The notes beneath the pieces were generated by a model. It worked only from the letters and a program-made list of their open reading frames with translations. It was not told where the DNA came from and searched no databases. Shown piece by piece: positions 37,310 to 46,720 of a stretch of 64,000 nt of DNA. A program made the position numbers and the translations under genes. The stretch spans positions 1-64,000 of the forward strand of contig NZ_FMZB01000002.1 in assembly GCF_900101385.1 (NCBI RefSeq), written 5' to 3'. This DNA comes from Terribacillus halophilus (GTDB lineage Bacteria; Bacillota; Bacilli; Bacillales; Amphibacillaceae). Within the stretch, counting starts at the first letter, position 1. Each line of letters begins with the position of its first letter.

Positions 37310-37657
37310 TCAAGGAGATTCTATCACTTGTTCGACAATGGACTGTCCAGCAGAATCATCATCGAACATCCATTGCCACTGCTCATGCAGCCGTATTCGC
37401 CCGTCAGCCAATATTTCCGGGACAGAAATACACTGCCCGCTCCGCAGCTCATACTGGTCATTGATATGATGATAACGGAAACGCAGCTTGCCGTCTGCTT
37501 CAACCAAACCGATCAGCCTTCCTTCCAGAATGGTACCGCCAGCATACTCTGCGGTGAGAATCTGTCCTTCCTGACGGTAATGGAAGATGGTTTCACTAGA
37601 GGTTTCTCCGTTGTCTGTATTCGTGATAGCGCGAAAAGTCAGGTTATCGTAATTCAT
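37310..37657 (-). CDS. Small beta-rich protein (family often labelled n-acetylglutamate synthase)
   Basis: 115 aa, no motifs of GNAT or ArgJ enzymes. Segments FRAITNTDNGETSSETIFHY, EGRLIGLVEADGKLRFRYHH and LADGRIRLHEQWQW define a family that databases commonly name n-acetylglutamate synthase, probably a carried-over misnomer. Its ATG overlaps the purT stop (ATGA), so it is coupled to purT. Actual function unknown. Confidence 0.75.
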   Translation of the reverse strand: MNYDNLTFRAITNTDNGETSSETIFHYRQEGQILTAEYAGGTILEGRLIGLVEADGKLRFRYHHINDQYELRSGQCISVPEILADGRIRLHEQWQWMFDDDSAGQSIVEQVIESP

Positions 37658-38817
37658 CCCTGCCCCTCCACTGTGAGCCTATTTCTTGCCCGTTCCGCAC
37701 GTTCTCTCGCTTCATTTACCGTATCAGCAGCAGATAAGGCTACAGCCACTCTGCGTCCTGCTGTTGTCACAGGTTTACGGAAGATACGAATTTGCGTTTG
37801 GGGCTCCTGGAATGCTTCCCGCATACCTGAAATACGGTAGGAATCGTAAGCATCGTCTGCCTTTAGTGGACTGGTTGCACCAGGTTGGACAAGCTTGATT
37901 TCCGTAATCGGCAATCCCAGGATCGCTCGCACGTGCAAGGCGAATTGTGACAGTTGCTGTGTCACCATCGTCACCATGCCGGTGTCATGCGGACGCGGTG
38001 ATACTTCACTGAAATATACTTGATCCCCAGCAAGGAAAAGCTCTACTCCGAACAAACCGTAGCCGCCCAGCCCTGTTGTAATTCGTTCTGCTATTTCCTG
38101 TGCTTGCTCCAGCTGTGCCGCTGTTAGCTGGTGCGGCTGCCATGAAGCGACATAATCGCCGTTTTCCTGTTCATGCCCAATCGGTTCGCAGAAGAAAGTA
38201 CCGTTTACCGCTCGGACTGTCAACAACGTGATTTCCGCATCGAATCGAATGAATTCCTCGACGATTACACGCGGTTTTTGAACCCTTCCGCCTTCCATGG
38301 CAATTTGCCAGCTCCGTTCCATATCCTCCTGGCTCCGGCAGATACTTTGTCCTTTTCCTGAAGAACTCATCAATGGTTTGATGACACACGGAAACCCAAT
38401 TTTCTCCACTGCCTCCTGAAACGCTTCATATGTATCTGCAAAATGATAACTTGCAGTCGGGATATCCAATGTTTCCGCGGCAAATCGGCGGATCCCTTCA
38501 CGATCCATCGTCAGCTGTGCCGCTTTTGCAGTCGGTACGACAAGATAGCCTTCCTTCTCCAGTTCAATTAATGCATCTGTAGCTATTGCTTCAATCTCGG
38601 GCACCAGAAAATCAGGTTTCTCCCATTCCACAATCTGTCTGAGCTTTTCATGATCAAGCATATCGATAACATAGCTGCGGTCGGCAACAGACATGGCCGG
38701 AGCGCCGTCATACCGATCTACTGCAATCGTCTCCACACCCAGTCGCTGGGCTTCGATGATAACCTCTTTACCAAGTTCTCCAGATCCGAGCAGCAGCAGT
38801 TTTTTCGTTTGAAACAT
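37654..38817 (-). CDS. purT: Formate-dependent GAR transformylase PurT
   Basis: A 387-aa ATP-grasp enzyme making formyl-GAR from formate, ATP and GAR in purine synthesis. N-terminal LLLGSGELGKEVIIEAQRLG, ATP-grasp residues in KPLMSSSGKGQSICR and VEEFIRFDAEITLLTVR, and C-terminal SEVSPRPHDTGMVTM match PurT. Complete length. It stands apart from any pur operon and is followed by the coupled 115-aa gene. AGGAGG precedes the ATG. Confidence 0.93.
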   Translation of the reverse strand: MFQTKKLLLLGSGELGKEVIIEAQRLGVETIAVDRYDGAPAMSVADRSYVIDMLDHEKLRQIVEWEKPDFLVPEIEAIATDALIELEKEGYLVVPTAKAAQLTMDREGIRRFAAETLDIPTASYHFADTYEAFQEAVEKIGFPCVIKPLMSSSGKGQSICRSQEDMERSWQIAMEGGRVQKPRVIVEEFIRFDAEITLLTVRAVNGTFFCEPIGHEQENGDYVASWQPHQLTAAQLEQAQEIAERITTGLGGYGLFGVELFLAGDQVYFSEVSPRPHDTGMVTMVTQQLSQFALHVRAILGLPITEIKLVQPGATSPLKADDAYDSYRISGMREAFQEPQTQIRIFRKPVTTAGRRVAVALSAADTVNEARERAERARNRLTVEGQG

Positions 38818-38937
38818 CCAATCGCCTCCTAGGGTACAGTCAGTACATGGTTTTGCGCCATGATTCGGGTTTATCTGATAAACTTATGTTACCATGCCTG
38901 TCCAATTCAGGTAATCCTTACTTTAGTCGCAGGAGGA

Positions 38938-39700
38938 AAGACGTTGCAGAGAAACAGGTACTTCGTTTCGAAATCGAACATGAACTGCAAAAAGCGATTG
39001 ATGTTAGAGGCCCCATCTATATTTCCAACCAAAATTCCATAGCTTCTCCCGCCAAATCATCGAAGCCGAAGTATTGCTGCGCTGGTATCATCCCGGACAC
39101 GGCTTCATCCCGCCGAATGTATTCATATCTATTGCCGAAGAGAGCGGTTTGATAGTCGCGATTGAACGCAGCGTAATTGAGCGGGTGATGGCATGCCTTT
39201 CCAGATGGCGGGAGCAAGTCGATAGCTGCTAAATCCCTTGTATATCCAACAACGTATCCGTCATTACGTTCCTGCAAGATGATTTCTCCAGTTTCTTTTG
39301 AGAGTGACTGGAGCATTTTTAGCTGGAATGGCAGCATGCTCAAGATGGAGACGTTGTAATGCAGAATGAAACAAAGATAAATACAATCCTGCAGAAATTA
39401 CGCGAAACAGGTGTCAGAATCAGTATGGATGATTTCGGTACTGGTTATCGTTCCTTAAACTATCTGGAGAAGTTGCAAGTCGACATTCTTAAAATTGATC
39501 AAACGTTCATTCAAAATATCGTCAAACCATCGTTGCCACCATGCAGCCGCTCGCTGAAAGTCTGCAGCTGCATACAATTGCCGAAGGAGTGGAAACTGAG
39601 GCTTTGCTGCAAGGAAGTGCAAGGTTATCTGTTCTCCAAGCCCTGCCTCAAGTCGATTTCGAATCAGCATATATTGTGCAAGCCCGCGGATGCATAGCAT
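38938..39700 (+). pseudogene. Degraded EAL-domain (c-di-GMP phosphodiesterase) gene
   Basis: Pieces of an EAL domain occur in order but in different frames: FEIEHELQKAIDVRG; then QIIEAEVLLRWYHPGHGFIP and ISIAEESGLIVAIERSVIERV; then NVSVITFLQDDFSSFF with stops; then MDDFGTGYRSLNYLEKLQVD with KIDQTFI (39422-39510); then LQLHTIAEGVETEALLQG. The EVLLRW, DDFGTGY, KID and AEGVE motifs are diagnostic of EAL enzymes. At least three frame changes plus stop codons make it non-functional. AGGAGGAAAG upstream of 38940 may be the old ribosome site. Confidence 0.85.
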
Positions 39701-39775
39701 CCCGGGTATTTTTTTGCATAGAGCTTCGTCTGATGCCGCATACTAACAGCATTACTTTGGGAGGATGTGGGAATA

Positions 39776-41461
39776 GTGCGGTCATATGCAAACAGAAAAG
39801 CAATCATACTTTGTGTGGCAGCAATACTTATTTTCGTCTCTCCCCTATTCCTGCTAGGTAACGACGCTCATATCCGAGTACATGATAATCTCGACTCCAA
39901 TCTTGCGTGGTATAAAGTACTCGCCGAAAGTGGTCAAATGTTTGGCGGTGTCCATGCGGTCATTCCCCAGATCATCAACGGACTGCCTCGGGATGCACTA
40001 GGTACGGAATGGACGCTCATCGTTTGGCTCCATGCTTGGTTTTCGACAATGACTGCGTATGCAATCAGCCAGCTGCTCACCCGATTGATTGCATTTCTTG
40101 GTATGTATTTGCTGCTTCGTACACACATCATCCGCAACATCAAAGCACATTGGATTGTGGCTCTTGTTTCTCTGGCATTCGCACTGACACCCTTTTGGCC
40201 ATCCGGGATGCTTAGCACAATGGGGCATCCATTGGCACTATGGGCTTTCTTATCCATTCGCTCAAATAAAGCAAATTGGAAACATTGGCTTGCCATTTCA
40301 TTATTACCGCTGTACGCGAGTTTCGTTTTGGGATTCTTTTTCTTTCTCGTGCTAATGGGAGTGGTTTGGCTAGTTGATTTGATTCGCTATCGTAGACTCA
40401 ATCTGCGTTTCTTGGGAAGTATCATCTGGATGACGGCTTTGTTCCTAGCTACAGATTATCGGCTTGTCTACACAATGATAGCTGGTTCAGAGACAATGCA
40501 TCGCGTTGAATTCGTATCTTCCAGACAGGAGTTTGGTCAAACACTCCGTTTGTTTTGGAAAAACTTCCTGCTGGGACATAATCATGTGATGACTTTGCAC
40601 ACTTTCATCATCCTTCCTGTATTGGCAATTACTTTGCTTCCGGTTCTCTTTAGCCGTAGAAGAACGAGGCCAATGAACGTATATCTTGGTCTGACAGCTC
40701 TGAATCTGCTGCTATCCTTTTGGTACGCCCTCTGGTTCAATAAGCTATGGAAAGTGCCGAAGGAGCATATCGATCTGCTTTCTGCTTTCAATTTTGCCCG
40801 CTTTCATTTCCTCCGTCCGCTTGTCATCTATGCGAGTTTCGGGTTGGCTTGTTATTTGCTTTGGCAGTTAGGTAGGCGGAGCATAAGGATTTTTGTCTAT
40901 ATTTGCCTATGCTTGCAGCTTGTCGTATTGGCATTATCTAATGAAGAAATCGTGTATGGCCTATATAAAAACGCACCTAGCGTCGAGGCTTTTTATGCAG
41001 CGGAACAATTCAAGGAAATCCGCGAGTATATCGGATTGCCTCCAGATACTTATAAAGTGGCCAGCATCGGCTTGCATCCTGCTATCGCTCAATACAACGG
41101 TTTTTACACTGTCGATACATATAACAACATCATCCCGTTGGACTACAAGCACCGTTTCCGTGAGGTCATTGCAGATGAACTGGCAAAGAGCAAAGACTTG
41201 AAACGTTATTTCGATGAGTGGGGCAGCCGATTGTATATTTTTTCGGCTGAGCTAGGAAAGCATTATGACTTCCGTAAAGATACCGACCGCACGATCAAGA
41301 ACCTTGATTTGGATACAGAAGCCTTACGCAATTTAGGCGGAGCATATGTACTGTCATCGGTCAGGATCGAGAATGCTGCTGCCAATGATTTGCTATATGA
41401 ACGGAGCTTCGATCATCCCGACTCCGCTTGGAAAGTCCACCTATACCGAGTGCGTTCCTGA
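39776..41461 (+). CDS. YkoS-like polytopic membrane protein (DUF6044)
   Basis: About 561 aa with some 10-12 helices. An N-terminal conserved loop HIRVHDNLDSNLAWYKVLAE and a soluble C-terminal region (~400-561) follow the layout of GT-C-like integral glycosyltransferases such as B. subtilis YkoS. GTG 39776 is preferred (GGGAGG 11 nt upstream); GTG 39767 is only 2-3 nt from that site. It probably transfers a sugar from the undecaprenyl-phosphate carrier made by the next gene onto an extracellular acceptor. Confidence 0.75.
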   Translation: MRSYANRKAIILCVAAILIFVSPLFLLGNDAHIRVHDNLDSNLAWYKVLAESGQMFGGVHAVIPQIINGLPRDALGTEWTLIVWLHAWFSTMTAYAISQLLTRLIAFLGMYLLLRTHIIRNIKAHWIVALVSLAFALTPFWPSGMLSTMGHPLALWAFLSIRSNKANWKHWLAISLLPLYASFVLGFFFFLVLMGVVWLVDLIRYRRLNLRFLGSIIWMTALFLATDYRLVYTMIAGSETMHRVEFVSSRQEFGQTLRLFWKNFLLGHNHVMTLHTFIILPVLAITLLPVLFSRRRTRPMNVYLGLTALNLLLSFWYALWFNKLWKVPKEHIDLLSAFNFARFHFLRPLVIYASFGLACYLLWQLGRRSIRIFVYICLCLQLVVLALSNEEIVYGLYKNAPSVEAFYAAEQFKEIREYIGLPPDTYKVASIGLHPAIAQYNGFYTVDTYNNIIPLDYKHRFREVIADELAKSKDLKRYFDEWGSRLYIFSAELGKHYDFRKDTDRTIKNLDLDTEALRNLGGAYVLSSVRIENAAANDLLYERSFDHPDSAWKVHLYRVRS

Positions 41462-41475
41462 AAGGAGGGGGAAAA

Positions 41476-42468
41476 ATGACTGTTTCACTGCCTATACTGA
41501 CACTGGTGATCCCTTGTTACAACGAAGAAGAAATTTTGACAGATACATGTTCAAAACTCACATCGACCTTGGCAGCGCTGATACAGGAGCAGCTTATATC
41601 ATCTTCAAGTACGATCTTGTTTGTGGATGATGGTAGTAAGGATGATACCTGGCAGCTGATCAAGATAGAGCATCTGGCCAATCGATTTGTCACTGGCATC
41701 AAACTGGCAGCCAATGCAGGTCATCAGCGTGCCTTGCTTGCTGGTATGCTCCATGCCAAGGATTACTCCGATTGTGTCATTACCTTGGATGCAGATTTAC
41801 AGGACGATATCTCTGTCATCCGGACTTTTGTGCTCCGGTACCTTGAAGGCTATGAAATTGTTTATGGCGTGCGGAATGATCGTACATCCGATACCGGTTT
41901 TAAGCGAAATACCGCAGCACTCTTCTATCGGGTGATGGAGATGCTCGGAATCCGACTGATTTCCAATCATGCCGATTATCGGCTGCTGAATCGCAGGGCC
42001 CTAACAGAATTAAGTCGTTACAACGAATCAAAGCTCTTCCTCAGAGGAATCATTCCGCAAATCGGGTTTCGATCAGACATCGTAACTTATGAGCGGAAAC
42101 CCCGGCTTGCCGGGGAAACAAAATATCCCTTGAAGAAAATGCTCAATTTTGCCTTTGAAGGCATCACTTCCTTCAGCGTAGCTCCTATCCGTCTCATTAC
42201 TGTGGTCGGCTTCGTTCTGTTTCTTATCAGCATGCTGGCAGCTGGTTATGCAGCTATACAGAAAGTATTCGGCGACCCGGATGCAGGCTGGACTTCCCTT
42301 ATCATCTCCATCTGGCTGCTCGGTGGATTGCAGCTAATGGCAATCGGCATCATCGGGGAATATATTGGTACAATTTTTGCAGAAGTAAAAAAGCGTCCTT
42401 TATATACGGTCGATAGCATCCTAGGGCAAATACAGGCACGAGACGGCACTAACTTTACGAAAACTTAA
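41476..42468 (+). CDS. Polyprenyl-phosphate glycosyltransferase, GT2 (YkoT/GtrB-like)
   Basis: 330 aa: GT-A domain with LVIPCYNEEEIL, VDDGSKDDTWQL, DADLQDD (metal-binding DXD region) and LRGIIPQIGFRSD, then two C-terminal membrane helices. It loads a sugar from UDP- or dTDP-sugar onto undecaprenyl phosphate on the inner leaflet. It pairs with the YkoS-like gene 14 nt upstream as in ykoST. AAAGGAGGGG precedes the ATG. Confidence 0.87.
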   Translation: MTVSLPILTLVIPCYNEEEILTDTCSKLTSTLAALIQEQLISSSSTILFVDDGSKDDTWQLIKIEHLANRFVTGIKLAANAGHQRALLAGMLHAKDYSDCVITLDADLQDDISVIRTFVLRYLEGYEIVYGVRNDRTSDTGFKRNTAALFYRVMEMLGIRLISNHADYRLLNRRALTELSRYNESKLFLRGIIPQIGFRSDIVTYERKPRLAGETKYPLKKMLNFAFEGITSFSVAPIRLITVVGFVLFLISMLAAGYAAIQKVFGDPDAGWTSLIISIWLLGGLQLMAIGIIGEYIGTIFAEVKKRPLYTVDSILGQIQARDGTNFTKT

Positions 42469-42571
42469 CAAATATTTTGCACATCAGCATTATTTCTGTT
42501 AGAATGTCTTACAAACAGGATACCCCCAAAATATTTCTGTTTTGTTTGCTGCTGTGTGCTCAGTAGCAATG

Positions 42572-42600
42572 AAAAAGCCACTCTCTTGAGTGGCTTTTTT
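42572..42600. terminator. Bidirectional terminator
   Basis: AAAAAGCCACTC TCTT GAGTGGCTTTTTT between converging ykoT-like and symporter genes. Confidence 0.88.
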
Positions 42601-42607
42601 GCTTTCG

Positions 42608-44398
42608 TCAATCTCCGCTGAGGCGTGTTTTACGAGCGCTCTCCGTTTGTCTTTCAACATACTTGCGATACTTGTTATGCCATACTTTTATGGAAACGAG
42701 ATAAAGTAAGCTATTTGATATGACAAGTAGTGCAATCACCGGCCAGAACCAGTTCGATACTGCTGCGCCTTCGTAAGCTAATCCTATCGGCGAGAAGATG
42801 ACATAAAAAACGACAATGGAAAAGATCAATGTGATAGATACAGGTATGGCGTGCTTCCATGGGACAAGATGACCCTCCCCATTCTCCGCATAGAAGATAG
42901 GTTTGATTGATCTTAACGGCTTTACTTTGGCCATTATAAGCATGAATGCGACCTCGATCACCAACAAAATCCCATATACATGGATATAGTTGATACCAGG
43001 ATCCCAATCGAATATCTGCCGGAATCCCCACACCATCATATAGTAAGCGATAACGTGGAATATGATCACTACTTTAGCAGCTGAAGCTGGTACACGCTTG
43101 AAGATCATCCCTATCAGTACGATGACAAGGATTGGAATATTGAAAAAGCCTGTAAACTGCCTGATGAGATTCCATAACCCATCGGGTGCATACATAAGAA
43201 ATGGTGCCACAAAGAAGGAAACTAGTGCAATGATGATTCCAAGAATCTTGCTGACTTTGATCAATTTATCGTCCGAAGCATCCGGTTCGAATACAGGTTG
43301 GTAGATATCCAGTACCAGTAAAGTAGCGACGCTATTCAAGATGGAGTTGAAGCTGCTCAGCACGGCCCCGAATAATACAGCAAGGAAAAAGCCTAGCAGC
43401 CATATCGGCAATACATCACTGACAAGTGCCGGATAGCTCAAATCCCCATTCCGGATCGAATCACCATACAAATGAAATGCGATAATTCCGGGTATCAACA
43501 TGAATATGGGAACCAAGAGCTTCAAGTATCCTGTGTAAAGGACACCTTTTTGTCCTTCCGCCAGGTTCTTCGCTCCTAATGCTCGCTGAATGACATATTG
43601 GTTCAGCGCCCAATAAAACAAATTGGCAAATAGGATACCCGTAAAGATGGAAAAGAACGGCACATTGTCTGTACTGCTCCCAATGGCGTTCAGCTTCTCC
43701 GGGCTATGCTGCACAATATGCTTCATCCCCTCCACCATGTTTCCGTTTCCTAGCAGGATAAAGCCAAGTATCGGGACAAGAAAACCAATGATGACCAAAC
43801 CTATACCGTTCAGTGTATCAGATACTGCTACTGCTCTCAGCCCGCCAAATATCGCATAAATGGCACCAATTATACCGACGAACCAAACCGTCAGCCACAA
43901 CGACTGTGTATATGAAATGTTCAATAGCTCCGGTAGGTCGAATAATTGGAGGACGGATACACCGCCTGAGTAGAGCATGGAGGGGATTGTCACACACATA
44001 TACCCAAGCAGGAACAACATGACGGTCAATCGTCGCACTGTCTCATCATACCGTTTGCTCAAGAATTCCGGTATGGTGGAAATTCCGATGCCAAGGAACT
44101 TCGGCAGCAAGAAGATCGCCATGATGATCGCTGCAAGACCAGCTGTCACTTCCCACGCCATACCCGACATATTGTTGGTAAAGCTTTGTCCATTCAGGCC
44201 GATCAGCTGCTCTGCTGATAAATTCGTCAACAGCAAGGATCCTGCCATGAATACACCCGTCAATCCGCGACCGGCAAGGAAATACTCATCTGTCGTGCTG
44301 ACATGCCCTTTCGTCATATAGTAAGATACGACTGCCACCAGCGCCATGAAGAAGGCACAAGACAGCAAGATAAAAATGATTTCACCAATACTGAACAT
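42608..44398 (-). CDS. Sodium:solute symporter (SSS family, SglT/YidK-like)
   Basis: 596 aa, about 14 helices. FLAGRGLTGVFMAGSLLLTNLSAEQLIGLNGQSF and LFYWALNQYVIQRALGAKNLAEGQKG are SSS signatures seen in sugar and inositol symporters. The substrate is probably a sugar, but no catabolic gene is adjacent. AAAGGGTGATC precedes the ATG. Single gene. Confidence 0.88.
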   Translation of the reverse strand: MFSIGEIIFILLSCAFFMALVAVVSYYMTKGHVSTTDEYFLAGRGLTGVFMAGSLLLTNLSAEQLIGLNGQSFTNNMSGMAWEVTAGLAAIIMAIFLLPKFLGIGISTIPEFLSKRYDETVRRLTVMLFLLGYMCVTIPSMLYSGGVSVLQLFDLPELLNISYTQSLWLTVWFVGIIGAIYAIFGGLRAVAVSDTLNGIGLVIIGFLVPILGFILLGNGNMVEGMKHIVQHSPEKLNAIGSSTDNVPFFSIFTGILFANLFYWALNQYVIQRALGAKNLAEGQKGVLYTGYLKLLVPIFMLIPGIIAFHLYGDSIRNGDLSYPALVSDVLPIWLLGFFLAVLFGAVLSSFNSILNSVATLLVLDIYQPVFEPDASDDKLIKVSKILGIIIALVSFFVAPFLMYAPDGLWNLIRQFTGFFNIPILVIVLIGMIFKRVPASAAKVVIIFHVIAYYMMVWGFRQIFDWDPGINYIHVYGILLVIEVAFMLIMAKVKPLRSIKPIFYAENGEGHLVPWKHAIPVSITLIFSIVVFYVIFSPIGLAYEGAAVSNWFWPVIALLVISNSLLYLVSIKVWHNKYRKYVERQTESARKTRLSGD

Positions 44399-44491
44399 GC
44401 GATCACCCTTTATATAAGATAGCCTGGGAATTTGTCAGGCATCTATTACGTAACCGTTATCATGCTGGAGGAAACCTGTTTCTATCTTTTT

Positions 44492-45670
44492 TTACGTCCG
44501 TACATATACTAGTTCATATTGATCTTCTTCCCGCAAAGCAACCCAGGCTAATTGTAGCTGCAATAATTCGGCAATCTGCTGTTTCGCTTGCTCGACAGAA
44601 ACCTGTTTTTCATTTTGGATGCTATCCGGCAATCTGTCGACGATGCATTCCCTGATGAATCCGGAATGGATACCGACATGGATGCTCGCTTCGACTCCTT
44701 CCACAGGAATACCAGACCTTGTATAAGCGAAAAGGAAAATGCAGGTTGGCTCGAGCTCATCCTCGATCGTAGCATCCGCGGACAGTTGCGATCCTGCATG
44801 CTTCCATTCCTCCAAAGGCTGCTCAACGACTTCGGAAAGAAAGTGAACAGCTTGCCGCTTTAGCTCTTCCTCCGTCCATCTCCTGTCTTTATTCCATGGC
44901 GTAGCACCAGAATAAAACAGCACATCTTCATTCTTCCTGATGGCAATTTGATCTGGTATATCCTCAATCGGATGCTGATCCACAATAACTTTCTCTGCCC
45001 AAAGCTGCACATCGTTTTCATTATAATAATTGATGAAATCATCAGTCATACCCATCATGCTTGCCCAATCCCCTGGCTCGAGTTCATCCTCGATATCCGA
45101 TAGTAGCGGCGGTAATTCGGTGTATAAAACCGTACCGTCTGTGTGCACGCCAATAACCTGATCCGACAGCTTATAAACCGCCTTGTCGCCTTCAGCTGCA
45201 AGAATGACAGATGCTTCGGCAAGCAATTTCCCTTTTGCTTCTTCCATATCCATCACTGCTTCCCTGTCGATCAGCTTATACGGAATACGAGAAAGCTGCG
45301 CTGCCGTTATCACCCCCGAATCATGGACCTCCACAGTCAATCCTGCTCCAGGTATCGGCAATTGGTGAACCGGATCCGTTTCGGCTAACACAATCACCAT
45401 GCTATGCTCGGCTGGTTCTGCTTGCATTACTTCAACTTCCTCCGGATAAAAAACAGCAGCAAATCGCTCTGCAATCAGCCGTGTATCAGTTCCTGCCTTT
45501 GCTGGCAGCGCCACCTCTAAGTCAAATCCAATAAGATCCCCATTGTCATCTACATCCACCACTCCACATGACTCACCTTCGTCTGTCAAAAGACGCAGCA
45601 AACTGTCTTCTGCCGAAATCTGCACCTCCTCAGGAATGAATTGCTTGAGTTTCTGTATCAATTCTCTCAT
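44492..45670 (-). CDS. Hypothetical protein, YcdB/YcdC-like repeats
   Basis: 392 aa, acidic, no signal peptide or membrane segment. Two PepSY-like halves are suggested by recurring patterns: GVVDVDDNGDLIGFDLEV, AKAGTDTRLIAERFAAVFYP and later VEQAKQQIAELLQLQLAWVA with YELVYVRT. This is the style of the YcdB/YcdC (DUF4901) family, whose known members are mostly exported; a cytosolic form is unusual. Function unknown. AAAAGGGG precedes the ATG. Confidence 0.6.
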   Translation of the reverse strand: MRELIQKLKQFIPEEVQISAEDSLLRLLTDEGESCGVVDVDDNGDLIGFDLEVALPAKAGTDTRLIAERFAAVFYPEEVEVMQAEPAEHSMVIVLAETDPVHQLPIPGAGLTVEVHDSGVITAAQLSRIPYKLIDREAVMDMEEAKGKLLAEASVILAAEGDKAVYKLSDQVIGVHTDGTVLYTELPPLLSDIEDELEPGDWASMMGMTDDFINYYNENDVQLWAEKVIVDQHPIEDIPDQIAIRKNEDVLFYSGATPWNKDRRWTEEELKRQAVHFLSEVVEQPLEEWKHAGSQLSADATIEDELEPTCIFLFAYTRSGIPVEGVEASIHVGIHSGFIRECIVDRLPDSIQNEKQVSVEQAKQQIAELLQLQLAWVALREEDQYELVYVRT

Positions 45671-45715
45671 TCATAAACCCCTTTTCACTTGAGTTCTATC
45701 ATTATGGCATATAAA

Positions 45716-45752
45716 TAAAAAGCGACACAACAGCAGCTGCTGTTGTGTCGCT
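45716..45752 (-). terminator. Terminator of catE
   Basis: AGCGACACAACAGCAG / CTGCTGTTGTGTCGCT perfect palindrome with a T run on the minus strand. Confidence 0.85.
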
Positions 45753-45755
45753 ATA

Positions 45756-46610
45756 TCACTGTTCATGCAGGACCAATCTTACATTCGAACCTACCGGATC
45801 TTTTAGGATATATATATTATTTTCCTGTTTGACCGATAATCCGACCGCCTCTGCCCTCGCTGCTGCGGCCAGGAGTGCCTGTTCATCTGGAAAGACGATA
45901 CTGAACCACTCCATGCCAGCTTCATCTGGATTAACAGAAGGGGCATTGGCTCCATGCCATGTGTTCAGCCCAATATGATGATGATAGCTTCCCGTGGAGA
46001 CAAATAAGGCACCTGGATAACCGGAAACGACTGTTTCAAAGCCGAGAACATCATTATAAAAAGCAGCTGCATCACCTAAATGACGCATGTATAAATGGAT
46101 ATGCCCCATAATAGTTCCGTCCGGAAGACCATGCCACTCCGTATCGGATGCTTCTTTCAACAAACTATCTCCATCGAGCGGATCAGTGGTCATCTGGATT
46201 TCTCCATTTATCCATTTCCAGCCAGTGTCGGGTTTGTCCGCATATACTTCTATGCCATTCCCATCGGGATCGTTCAAATAAATCGCTTCACTCACACCAT
46301 GATCTGATGCTCCGAATGGTACTCGATTCAGCACATAAAATTTCACCACATCCGCCAAATCTGCTCGGGATGGCAGCAGCAAGGCAAAATGGTACAGACC
46401 AGCATGGCGATCGGGGTGTCTTTTAAGTCCTTGCCCTTCCTCGAGGTAAAGCAGGATCTTGCCTCCGGTACCCAGTGATACTTTTCCTTGGCTTTCTTCT
46501 ATGATTTTTAATCCGATAACTTTTGTATAATAAGCAACAGATTCTTCCAGATCTGCTACACGTAGTTTCACTTGACCAATATAAGTCTGCGGCGGTTGTT
46601 GATAGTGCAC
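45756..46610 (-). CDS. catE: Catechol-2,3-dioxygenase-type VOC protein CatE
   Basis: A 284-aa protein with two vicinal-oxygen-chelate modules. Metal ligands are visible in GHIHLYM (~169-175) and SYHHHIGLNTW (~208-218), with a later Glu in the EWFSIVFP strand region. It opens the catechol ring (extradiol) or detoxifies related diols. In B. subtilis catDE answers quinone/catechol stress through YodB/CatR. Here it is a single gene with GTG start, GAGGAGG site and a clear palindromic operator; there is no catD. Confidence 0.85.
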   Translation of the reverse strand: MHYQQPPQTYIGQVKLRVADLEESVAYYTKVIGLKIIEESQGKVSLGTGGKILLYLEEGQGLKRHPDRHAGLYHFALLLPSRADLADVVKFYVLNRVPFGASDHGVSEAIYLNDPDGNGIEVYADKPDTGWKWINGEIQMTTDPLDGDSLLKEASDTEWHGLPDGTIMGHIHLYMRHLGDAAAFYNDVLGFETVVSGYPGALFVSTGSYHHHIGLNTWHGANAPSVNPDEAGMEWFSIVFPDEQALLAAAARAEAVGLSVKQENNIYILKDPVGSNVRLVLHEQ

Positions 46611-46627
46611 ACAAGCTCCTCCTCTTA

Positions 46628-46674
46628 ACTTACTTTATGTAAGTAAGTATATTTAATATATCTATTTACGTCAA
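46628..46674 (-). promoter_or_regulatory. catE promoter and operator
   Basis: Minus strand: TTGACG (46669-46674), 17-nt spacer, TATACT (46646-46651), then the perfect inverted repeat ACTTAC ATAAA GTAAGT (46628-46644) at the transcription start. Such a site suits a YodB/CatR-type (HxlR/DUF24) or MarR repressor. The sequence is unlike the MhqR palindrome at 14337. Confidence 0.75.
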
Positions 46675-46679
46675 GTAAC

Positions 46680-46714
46680 AAAAAAAAAGAACACCACGCT
46701 TTGCGTGATGTTCT
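46680..46714 (-). terminator. Terminator of the nucleoside transporter gene
   Basis: AGAACACCACGC TTT GCGTGATGTTCT with a run of nine A on the left (T on the minus strand). Confidence 0.85.
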
Positions 46715-46720
46715 TCTTGT

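Noticed and set aside
38830-38890. Possible PurR box upstream of purT
   Set aside because: AAACCCGAATCAT differs from the consensus at three positions and no second box is present.
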